A stretch of 64,000 nt of DNA, taken from the NCBI RefSeq assembly GCF_031195445.1, contig NZ_CP133480.1, positions 3,216,501 through 3,280,500 on the forward strand, read 5' to 3'. The notes beneath the pieces were generated by a model. The model made no database searches. It saw only the letters and a list, made by a program, of their open reading frames with translations, and was not told the DNA's origin. A program made the translations under genes and the position numbers. The stretch comes from Acuticoccus sp. MNP-M23 (GTDB lineage: Bacteria > Pseudomonadota > Alphaproteobacteria > Rhizobiales > Amorphaceae). Position 1 is the first letter of the stretch, and each line of letters begins with the position of its first letter. Positions 7,528 to 14,437 of this stretch are shown one piece after another.

Positions 7528-8981
7528 CACCACGCCGCCGAGATGTACTGGGCTTCCATGAACTCGTGCATTCCCTCGTGCCCGCCCTCGCGCCCGAGGC
7601 CGGACTGTTTGGTGCCGCCGAAGGGCGCTGCCGGATCCGACACGAGGCCCCGGTTGAGGCCCACCATGCCGTAGTCCAGCCGCTCGCAGACCTGCAGGCC
7701 GCGCTTGAAATTCTCGGTGAACACGTAGGCGACGAGGCCGTATTCGGTCTCGTTGGCCCGGCGGATCACGTCTTCGGTGTCCGTGAACGACTGGATCATC
7801 GCGACCGGGCCGAAGATCTCGTCGCTCACGCAGTCGGCGGTGAGAGGGACGCCGGAGATCACCGTGGGCGGATAGAAGAAGCCCGGTCCGTCCGGCGCCT
7901 CGCCGCCAAGGTGCAAGGTGGCGCCCTTGCTGAGCGCATCGCGCACGAAGTGAGCCACCTTGTCTCGCGTGTCCGCATTCACCAGCGGGCCGACATCGAC
8001 CCCTTCGTCCAGGCCATTGCCCATCCGGAGGCGGCCCATGGCGGCGGTGAACTTCTCCACGAACGCGTCGTGGATGGTTTCGTGGACATAAAAGCGGTTG
8101 GCGGCGGTGCAGGCCTCGCCAAGGTTGCGCATCTTGGCGAGCATCGCGCCTTCGACCGCCACGTCGAGGTCGGCATCGTCGAACACGATGAGCGGCGCGT
8201 TGCCGCCCAGCTCCATTGCGGGCTTGAGCACCTGATCGGCGGCAGCCTTCAGGAGGATGCGGCCCACGCCGGTGGACCCGGTGAAGCTGACCACGCGCAC
8301 CCGCGGGTCGTGCATCAGATGGTCGACGATCGGCCCCGTCCGCCGCGACGGCAGCACGTTGACCACGCCGTCCGGCACGCCGGCTTCCCTCAGAAGGGGC
8401 ATGAGGGCGAGCATTGTCAGCGGCGTCTCGCTGGCGGGCTTGATGATGACGGGGCAGCCGGCGGCCAGCGCCGGCGCGATCTTGCGGGTGCCCATGGCGG
8501 CCGGGTAGTTCCACGGCGTGACGAGGACGGCGATGCCGGCTGGCTTGTGCTGAACGATAATCCGCGCACCGGACGCAGGCGCGCGCCCGATCAGCCCGTC
8601 GGCACGCACCGCTTCTTCGGCAAACCAGCGGAAGAATTCCGCCGCGTAGGTGGCCTCGCCCATGGCATCGGCCCGCGCCTTGCCGTTTTCCAGGGTGATG
8701 AGGCGGGCAAATTCCTCCTTGCGCGCGTCCATCAGCTCCCATGCGCGGCACAGGATTTCAGAGCGCTGGCGCGGCGTGCGGCTGGCCCAGTCCGCAAAGG
8801 CGGCGCCGGCGGCATCCAGCGCCGCGCCGGCATCTTCGATCGTTGCCGAGGCGACGGAGGCAAGCGCGGTCTCGTCTGCGGGGTTGATGATCTCGAAGCG
8901 GGCACCGTCCGACGCCGGCCGGAATGCGCCGTCGATGAAGAGGTCGGTTTCGAAATGATCGGTTTGCACGGCTTTTTGCAT
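7527..8981 (-). CDS. NAD(P)-dependent aldehyde dehydrogenase (succinate-semialdehyde dehydrogenase-like)
   Basis: This 484-residue aldehyde dehydrogenase has cofactor motif SFTGSTGVGRILLKAA, catalytic Glu in MELGGNAPLIVFDDADLD and catalytic Cys in NLGEACTAANRFYVHE. It ends with the usual PFGGTKQSGLGREGGHEGMHEFMEA block cut into PFGGTKQSGLGREGG and a short tail. The GEACTAANR context and overall pattern are closest to succinate/glutarate semialdehyde dehydrogenases. It is embedded between the two E2 halves, with short spacing on both sides, so it belongs to the same transcript and may oxidise an aldehyde product of the pathway. Specificity is not established. Confidence 0.88.
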   Translation of the reverse strand: MQKAVQTDHFETDLFIDGAFRPASDGARFEIINPADETALASVASATIEDAGAALDAAGAAFADWASRTPRQRSEILCRAWELMDARKEEFARLITLENGKARADAMGEATYAAEFFRWFAEEAVRADGLIGRAPASGARIIVQHKPAGIAVLVTPWNYPAAMGTRKIAPALAAGCPVIIKPASETPLTMLALMPLLREAGVPDGVVNVLPSRRTGPIVDHLMHDPRVRVVSFTGSTGVGRILLKAAADQVLKPAMELGGNAPLIVFDDADLDVAVEGAMLAKMRNLGEACTAANRFYVHETIHDAFVEKFTAAMGRLRMGNGLDEGVDVGPLVNADTRDKVAHFVRDALSKGATLHLGGEAPDGPGFFYPPTVISGVPLTADCVSDEIFGPVAMIQSFTDTEDVIRRANETEYGLVAYVFTENFKRGLQVCERLDYGMVGLNRGLVSDPAAPFGGTKQSGLGREGGHEGMHEFMEAQYISAAW

Positions 8982-8999
8982 TTTTGTTTTCGCCTTTCG

Positions 9000-9986
9000 T
9001 CAAAGGAGCTGGCGCATCGGGTCTTCGATCCGCTCGGCAAAGCCGGCGATGAAATCGAGCGCGGTGACTTCGCCCATGCGGTCGGGGTCGGCATCGAGGC
9101 GGATGGTGAGAGCGTTGCCGGCTCTCGTCAGCGTCAGTGTGGGGATGCCGGTGGCGCTTGCCGGTGCCTTCGTCACGCGCGTTGCGGTGAGGTTGCGCAG
9201 GATGAAAGCCGGCGCGGTGCCGTCTGCCGAGGAGCGCGCAAAGTCCGGATCGGTGAGCGTTTGCACCTTCGGCCCCTCGCGCAGCTCCACCGTGACGGGC
9301 GCTGCGGAGATCGACTGGCGGAGCGCGCCGGCGGCAAAGGCGGCGAGTGTGCGGCTCATGTCTGCGCCAAGGTCTGCCACCAGCGCATCAAGCTGCGCGG
9401 GATCGGCCGCCGCCTCCACGACAATTCCCGCCACGGTGGCCGGATATTGTTGCGCTGACGGCGCAGCATTTGCGGGGAGTGCGGCAAGGGTTTCGAGGTC
9501 GGCTGCATGGTAGGGCTGCGGATGGCCGGCGGCGACGAGGCGCGCCAGATCTAGGCCGCGCTCGGCTGCCAGCCGCCGCGCCCTGGGCGACGCGAGAATG
9601 CGACCGTCCTTCGGGCATGCCGACGGTTTGGCCGGGCCCGCCGGTGCCGGGTCGGACGGGCGGCTGTCCGCAACAGGCGCAGCGCCATTTGCAGGTTTGG
9701 CCTCCGGTTTCGCTTCGGCCATTGCCAGGGCCACCGGATTCTCTGGCGGCTCGGCGGAGAGGATTGCAACCGTCCGGCCGACCGGCACGTCCTCGCCAAC
9801 GGCGGCGTAGGTGGCGCCGAGCCAGCCGTCGCGGTCTGCCTCCACCTCCATTGCGGCCTTGTCGGTTTCCACCTCGAAAAGGACCTCACCGGCGGCAACG
9901 GCATCGCCCGGCGCCTTGCACCAGGCAAGCAGCTTGCCGGTGTCCTGCGCCATGCCCAGCGCCGGCATGATCACGTCATGCGGCAT
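9000..9986 (-). CDS. Lipoyl-domain E2-like protein with degenerate C-terminal domain
   Basis: This 328-residue protein has an N-terminal lipoyl domain (residues ~1-78; lysine in FEVETDKAAMEVEAD), a Pro/Ala linker, a peripheral-subunit-binding domain (ILASPRARRLAAERGLDLARLVAAG, ~125-150) and a ~150-residue C-terminal domain. The C-terminal part ends like an E2 (DFIAGFAERIEDPMRQLL) but has no DHRxxDG: the corresponding stretch reads RLDADPDRMGEV, without the catalytic His. It therefore probably presents the lipoyl arm and docks E1, while acyl transfer is done by the protein at 6613-7527. It overlaps the E1 beta gene by 11 bases. Confidence 0.82.
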   Translation of the reverse strand: MPHDVIMPALGMAQDTGKLLAWCKAPGDAVAAGEVLFEVETDKAAMEVEADRDGWLGATYAAVGEDVPVGRTVAILSAEPPENPVALAMAEAKPEAKPANGAAPVADSRPSDPAPAGPAKPSACPKDGRILASPRARRLAAERGLDLARLVAAGHPQPYHAADLETLAALPANAAPSAQQYPATVAGIVVEAAADPAQLDALVADLGADMSRTLAAFAAGALRQSISAAPVTVELREGPKVQTLTDPDFARSSADGTAPAFILRNLTATRVTKAPASATGIPTLTLTRAGNALTIRLDADPDRMGEVTALDFIAGFAERIEDPMRQLL

Positions 9987-10974
9987 GGAGAAGCTCCCCG
10001 CGGCAGATTTTTCGCGCGCCCTCTGCGACCGCTTCGGGCGTCGGCACCGTCAGGTCCTCGAGCGCGGGCGAAAACGGGATCGGCACATCCATGGCGCCGA
10101 AGCGGAGCACCGGCGCGTCGAGGTGGTAGAACGCCTTTTCGGTGATGCGCGCGGCAATTTCGGCGGTGACGCCGAAGGCGCGGTGGCCCTCGTCGACCAC
10201 GATGGCGCGGGAGGTCTTCTTCGCGCTGTCGATGATGGTCGCCTCGTCGAGCGGGACGATGGTTCTGGGGTCGATCACTTCGGCCGAAATGCCGTCCTTT
10301 TCGAGGAGCGACGCCGCCTTCAGGCACACCTGAACCATCGACGACGTGCCGATGAGCGTCACGTCGCGCCCCTGCCTGAGGATGTTCGCCTGGCCGAAGG
10401 GGATGAGATATTCCTCCTCCGGCACCGGCGCCTTGTCCTGGTACATCAGCTTGTCCTCGAAGATCACGACGGGGTTGTCGTCCCGGATCGCGGTCTTGAG
10501 GAGGCCCTTCGCTTCATAGGCGGAGGAGGGGAGCGCCACCTTCAGCCCCGGAATGTGCGCCACCAGCGCGTGGAGCGACTGCGAGTGCTGGGCGGCCGAC
10601 CGGCGGGTGGCGCCAAGGTTGGTTCTGAGGACGAGCGGCACCGTCAGCTTGCCGCCGGACATGTAGTGGGTTTTGGCCGCCTGATTGCAGAGCTGATCCA
10701 TGACGAGATAGAGAAAGTCGCCGAACATCAGGTCCACCAGCGGGCGCGAGCCGGTCATTGCGGCGCCCACGGCCATCCCCATGAAGCCGGGCTCGGCAAT
10801 CGGCGTGTCGATGATCCGCTCCTTGCCGAACTCGTCGACAAGGCCCGCCAGCACCTTGAACGGCGTGCCGGCCTCCGCAACATCCTCGCCGATGACGAAG
10901 ACGGTCGGATCGCGCCGCATCTCCTCGCGGATCGCCTCGTTGACGGCCTGGCTCAGCGTGATTTCGCGGGTCAT
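9976..10974 (-). CDS. 2-oxoacid/acetoin dehydrogenase E1 component, beta subunit
   Basis: This 332-residue transketolase-type E1 beta subunit has family blocks FVIGEDVAEAGTPFKV, IIDTPIAEPGFMGMAVGAAMTG, LRTNLGATRRSAAQHSQSLHA, SSAYEAKGLLKTAIRDDNPVV and VIDPRTIVPLDEATI. It pairs with the E1 alpha subunit, overlapping it by four bases, to form the thiamine-diphosphate decarboxylase. The pattern is closest to acetoin/pyruvate-type E1 beta. The true substrate (acetoin, pyruvate, branched-chain or other 2-oxoacid) is not determined by the sequence. Confidence 0.9.
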   Translation of the reverse strand: MTREITLSQAVNEAIREEMRRDPTVFVIGEDVAEAGTPFKVLAGLVDEFGKERIIDTPIAEPGFMGMAVGAAMTGSRPLVDLMFGDFLYLVMDQLCNQAAKTHYMSGGKLTVPLVLRTNLGATRRSAAQHSQSLHALVAHIPGLKVALPSSAYEAKGLLKTAIRDDNPVVIFEDKLMYQDKAPVPEEEYLIPFGQANILRQGRDVTLIGTSSMVQVCLKAASLLEKDGISAEVIDPRTIVPLDEATIIDSAKKTSRAIVVDEGHRAFGVTAEIAARITEKAFYHLDAPVLRFGAMDVPIPFSPALEDLTVPTPEAVAEGARKICRGELLHAA

Positions 10975-12011
10975 CGGATGGCTCCGTCAAGGTAGGGCAG
11001 GGCATGGGCGACGCCTGCGAAGACGTGCGCGTCCACTTCCGACACATCCGGGTAGGCCGCGTTCAGTGCGTATTCGACGGCAGCTTCCGCGTCGGCCTTG
11101 ATCTCGTCATTGAGGGAGACCAGTTCATCGGCGCCGACGATGCCTTCGCGCTCCAGCCACTTGCCGAAATTGGTGATGGGATCGCGGACCTTTTTCCACT
11201 CCGCCTCCTCGTCCTTGGCGCGGTAGTAGTCGCGGTTGATGTCGCCCACGTGGTGGCCGTGATAGCGGTAGGTCTTCAGCTCGATGAAGAAGGGGCCTTC
11301 GCCCTTGCGTGCCCTTGCCACCAGCTCGCGCGTGAGCTCGTTGACGGCCAGCACGTCCTGCCCGTCGACGGTGTGGCTTTCGATGCCGAACGCTTCGGCG
11401 CGGGCGGTGATGGAGCCTGCCGCAATCTCGTCGGTGCGGGTATATTCGGAGTAGCCGTTGTTCTCGCAGGCGTAGATGACGGGGAGCTGCCAGAGGGCGG
11501 CCATGTTCATGACCTCGTACCAGAGGCCCTGGGCGGTCGCCCCGTCGCCGAAGAAGCAGACGGTGACGTGGCCGGTCTTCTGCATCTTGTGGGTGAGCGC
11601 AGCGCCCGTCGCGATCCCCATCGAGCCGCCGACGATGGCGTTGGCGCCAAGGTTGCCGTTGGACTGGTCGGCAATGTGCATCGACCCGCCCTTGCCCCGG
11701 CAATAGCCTTCCGCCTTGCCCAGAAGCTCGCAGAACATCTCTCGGAATTCGGCGCCCTTGGCGACGCAGTGGCCGTGCCCGCGGTGGGTGGAGGTGATGT
11801 TGTCCTCGGGCGTCAGCGCCTCGCAGATGCCGACCGCGACGGCCTCCTGGCCGGAATACATGTGCGTGAGGCCGGGCATCTTGGCGGAGAGGTAGAGCTG
11901 GTTGGCGCAGTCCTCGAAGGCGCGGATGCGGACCATCTGGCGGTACATGGTGAGATAGTCCTCGGCGTTGTGAGCCGGGTCGGCGGATGCGCTCGCGTCA
12001 ATATCGGTCAT
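10971..12011 (-). CDS. 2-oxoacid/acetoin dehydrogenase E1 component, alpha subunit
   Basis: This 346-residue E1 alpha subunit has the thiamine-diphosphate motif FFGDGATAQGLWYEVMN ending at ENNGYSEYT, and the GHGHCVAKGAEFREMFCELL and GKGGSMHIAD blocks are typical of AcoA-like acetoin dehydrogenase alpha subunits. The start at MTDIDAS has GGGAGG six bases upstream; a longer reading has no such support. It is the first gene of a six-gene minus-strand operon (E1 alpha, E1 beta, lipoyl E2, aldehyde dehydrogenase, E2 catalytic, SDR). No E3 gene is present, so the complex presumably shares a housekeeping E3. Confidence 0.9.
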   Translation of the reverse strand: MTDIDASASADPAHNAEDYLTMYRQMVRIRAFEDCANQLYLSAKMPGLTHMYSGQEAVAVGICEALTPEDNITSTHRGHGHCVAKGAEFREMFCELLGKAEGYCRGKGGSMHIADQSNGNLGANAIVGGSMGIATGAALTHKMQKTGHVTVCFFGDGATAQGLWYEVMNMAALWQLPVIYACENNGYSEYTRTDEIAAGSITARAEAFGIESHTVDGQDVLAVNELTRELVARARKGEGPFFIELKTYRYHGHHVGDINRDYYRAKDEEAEWKKVRDPITNFGKWLEREGIVGADELVSLNDEIKADAEAAVEYALNAAYPDVSEVDAHVFAGVAHALPYLDGAIR

Positions 12012-12065
12012 GGTTTCCCTCCCGGGGACGGACGGCGCGCTGCGCCGGCATTGTTTTTCTAGAAG

Positions 12066-12088
12066 GTGAGGGGCGTTCCTCCCCTCAC
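12066..12088. repeat. Hairpin upstream of the E1 alpha operon
   Basis: GTGAGGGG and CCCCTCAC form a perfect 8-bp stem around a 7-base loop. There is no T-run on either strand, so it is not a standard intrinsic terminator. It lies in the 252-base gap between the M24 gene and the E1 alpha gene, next to two more imperfect hairpins. Confidence 0.5.
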
Positions 12089-12113
12089 GCACCCCTCCCG
12101 TTCGCCACGTGGC

Positions 12114-12176
12114 AGGGGTTCAGGGGGCTTCCGGTGCTCACGCTTCGCGCTGCGCTCCGGGTCCTCCTGATCCCCT
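12114..12176. repeat. Imperfect inverted repeat, intergenic
   Basis: Arms at 12114-12127 and 12163-12176 pair at 12 of 14 positions around a GC-rich centre. It is the middle of three stacked hairpins in this gap, an arrangement like bacterial intergenic palindromic elements. No second copy was noticed elsewhere in the window. Confidence 0.4.
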
Positions 12177-12188
12177 ATGCGAGGCTTG

Positions 12189-12251
12189 GTCGGGATCGGG
12201 CCGCTTCAAGGGACGCTTCGCTCTTCGCCCTTGACCCGGCCCAATCCCGAC
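12189..12251. repeat. Long imperfect intergenic hairpin
   Basis: GTCGGGATCGGGCC at 12189-12202 pairs with GGCCCAATCCCGAC at 12238-12251 (13 of 14), and inside it CAAGGG (12207-12212) pairs with CCCTTG (12228-12233). It lies just past the stop of the minus-strand M24 gene. It could stabilise or end that transcript, or be a dispersed palindromic element. Confidence 0.5.
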
Positions 12252-12263
12252 GGCCGTGCCGGG

Positions 12264-13571
12264 TCAGTAGCGGTTGGCGATGGGAAGATCCTGCGCGGGG
12301 AAGAGGCTGATGACCTCGCAGCCGGTGTCGGTGACGACGACCTCCTCCTCGATGCGGGCGGCCGAGTAGCCGTCACTGGCGGGGCAGTAGGTTTCGAGCG
12401 CGAACACCATGCCGGTCTGGATCTCCATGGGGTTTTCCAGGCTGACGGCGCGGGAGATGATCGGGCGCTCGTGCAGCGCAAGGCCGAGGCCGTGGCCGAA
12501 CTGCAGGCCGAAGGCGGAGAGTTCGTCGGGAAAGCCGAATTCTTCTGCGGCGGGCCAGAGCTTGGCCACCTGGTCGGTGGTGACGCCGGGCTTGATGGCG
12601 GCGATGGAGGCGTCGATCCACTCGCGCGCCTTGACGTAGGCGTCGTTCTGGGACGGCGTCGACATGCCGATGTTGAAGGTGCGGTAGTAGCAGGTGCGGT
12701 AGCCCTGGTAGGCCTGCAGGATATCGAAGAAGGCCTGGTCGCCGGGGCGGAAATAACGGTCGGTGAAATTGTGCGGGTGCGGGTTGCAGCGTTCGCCGGA
12801 GATGGCGTTGATCGCCTCCACGTCGTCCGAGCCCATCTCGTAAAGCATTTTGTTGCTGAGGGCGACGATGTCGTTCTCGCGGACGCCGGGTTTCAGCTCC
12901 TCGTAGATCATGTGGTAGACGCCATCGACCATGGAGGCGGCCTGGGTGAGAAGCTGGATTTCGTCCCAGTTCTTGATCTCGCGCGCGGACAGCATGATCT
13001 GCTGGCCGTCGACGACGTTGATGCCGGCCTCCTTGAGGGCGTGGAACATCGCCGTCTCGGCATAGTCGACGCCGACGGGCATGCCCTTCATGCCGGCGTC
13101 TTCGATGAGGCCGGCGATTTCTTCGGCATAGCGCTTCATCAGGCCGAACGACGGGGGAATGGTGCCGCGCATGCCGACGACGCCGGCGCGGCAGTGGTCC
13201 GGCACCAGCCAGTCGGAGAATTTCTTGTGGTGGACGGCGGCGGAGCCGAAATCCCACACGTAAGGGGCCTCGTCGCCGGTCAGGAGGCAGAAGCGGCACA
13301 TCTTGTCCCGCTCCCACTCGCCGATCTTGGTGCCGGAGACGTAGCGGATGTTGTTGACGTCGAACAGAAGAAGCGTTGCGCAGTCGGAGGCTTTCAGCGC
13401 GTCAACCGTGCGGGCGAGGCGGTAGCGGCGCAGGCGGTCGTGGTCGACGCGGCGCTCGAAATCCACCGAGGTGTGGCCCCAGGCGGGGAGGCGGCCTTCC
13501 CAGCGCCAGCCGGGTTCGCGGTCGACGGGCGTCAGGATGTTGGGCGTGAGGGCGGGGTTGTGAAGGTTCAT
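12264..13571 (-). CDS. M24 (aminopeptidase P/creatinase) family protein with altered metal site
   Basis: This 435-residue pita-bread-fold protein has a creatinase-type N-terminal domain (FDVNNIRYVSGTKIGEWERD) and a C-terminal M24 domain. Comparison with the canonical M24 protein at 49146-50363 shows the ligands Asp283 (FFDI), His360 (FGHGLGLALHE), Glu393 (FALETYC) and Glu408 (ARIEEE). The second metal Asp of the SDMTR motif is Cys294 here (YRTCYYRTF). It may therefore be a single-metal or non-peptidase member such as creatinase or DddP-type lyases. It is the first of a run of minus-strand genes followed by an SDR. Substrate unknown. Confidence 0.8.
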   Translation of the reverse strand: MNLHNPALTPNILTPVDREPGWRWEGRLPAWGHTSVDFERRVDHDRLRRYRLARTVDALKASDCATLLLFDVNNIRYVSGTKIGEWERDKMCRFCLLTGDEAPYVWDFGSAAVHHKKFSDWLVPDHCRAGVVGMRGTIPPSFGLMKRYAEEIAGLIEDAGMKGMPVGVDYAETAMFHALKEAGINVVDGQQIMLSAREIKNWDEIQLLTQAASMVDGVYHMIYEELKPGVRENDIVALSNKMLYEMGSDDVEAINAISGERCNPHPHNFTDRYFRPGDQAFFDILQAYQGYRTCYYRTFNIGMSTPSQNDAYVKAREWIDASIAAIKPGVTTDQVAKLWPAAEEFGFPDELSAFGLQFGHGLGLALHERPIISRAVSLENPMEIQTGMVFALETYCPASDGYSAARIEEEVVVTDTGCEVISLFPAQDLPIANRY

Positions 13572-13612
13572 GGCGGGTTCCTTGGGCTTTTATATTTGGG
13601 TGGGTGCGCCGG

Positions 13613-14425
13613 TTACTGGATGCACCAGCCGCCATCGATGTGAATCATCTGTCCGGTCATGTAGTCGCTGTCCGGGCTTGCGAGATAGGCTGCGGTTCCA
13701 ACGATGTCGTTGGGGTAGGACACGCGCTTGATCTGGAGGGCATCGCGGACGATGTCGTCGTAGGCCTGCCCCTCGCGCTCCTTGAAGCCGATGTCGACGA
13801 GGTCCTTGTCGAGTTGTTCCCACAGCGGTGTGACGACCACGCCCGGCGCATAGCCGTTGACGGTGATCCCGTGTTCGGCCAGCGCGATGGCCCCGCAGTG
13901 GGTGAGCGCCAGGCAGCCATACTTGGACGTGCAGTAGACGGTGACGTCGACCAGTGGCTTGCGCGATGCGATGGAGCCCACGTTGATGAGCTTGTAGGGA
14001 TAATCGCGCTTGCCCTGTGCGATCATCTGCCTGGCAGTCTCCTGCATGCCCAGCCACATCGCCTTGGTGTTCACGTTCATGATGAGGTCCCAGTTGTCCT
14101 CGTCGATGTCCATGAAGAAGCGCGGCTTGTTGAGGCCGGCATTGAAGACGGCGACGTTGATTTCCCCGAACGCCTCCACGGTGGCAGCGACGGCGGCGGC
14201 GTTGTCCTCGCGCTTCGTCACGTCCATCCGCACCGCGACCGCCTTGCCGTTGCCGCGCTCGTTGATGCGCTCGGCCACGCCTTGGGCTTCCTCGAGGTTG
14301 AGGTCGCCGAGGGTGACGTTGGCGCCCTGCTCGGCAAAATTTTCGGCGTTGGCGGAGCCCATCCCGCGGGCTGCGCCGGTGATGAGGATGTTCTTGCCCT
14401 TAAGGCGTGTGGGGTTGATGTCCAT
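13613..14425 (-). CDS. Short-chain dehydrogenase/reductase (polyol/sugar type)
   Basis: This 270-residue classical SDR has cofactor motif TGAARGMGSANAENFA, VFNAG in place of NNAG, catalytic Ser in VGSIASRKPL and YCTSKYG (YxxxK), and a YMTGQMIHIDGG C-terminus. It resembles meso-butanediol, sorbitol or glucose dehydrogenases. A related SDR lies at 17468-18265 on the other side of the regulator, sharing NKPRFFMDIDEDNW versus NKPMRFMDVDESNW and the same LWEQLDKDL/MWEEVDRDL region, so the two look like duplicates. It probably oxidises a polyol or sugar brought in by the adjacent ABC importer. Confidence 0.87.
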   Translation of the reverse strand: MDINPTRLKGKNILITGAARGMGSANAENFAEQGANVTLGDLNLEEAQGVAERINERGNGKAVAVRMDVTKREDNAAAVAATVEAFGEINVAVFNAGLNKPRFFMDIDEDNWDLIMNVNTKAMWLGMQETARQMIAQGKRDYPYKLINVGSIASRKPLVDVTVYCTSKYGCLALTHCGAIALAEHGITVNGYAPGVVVTPLWEQLDKDLVDIGFKEREGQAYDDIVRDALQIKRVSYPNDIVGTAAYLASPDSDYMTGQMIHIDGGWCIQ

Positions 14426-14437
14426 TGTTGTTCTCTC

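Noticed and set aside
7512-9458. A 648-codon plus-strand open frame opposite the aldehyde dehydrogenase
   Set aside because: Antisense shadow of a protein with intact catalytic motifs; no ribosome-binding site or domain.
12066-12088. Hairpin as an intrinsic terminator
   Set aside because: The stem is followed by A-rich or C-rich sequence, not a T-run, on either strand. It also lies upstream of, not after, the E1 alpha gene.
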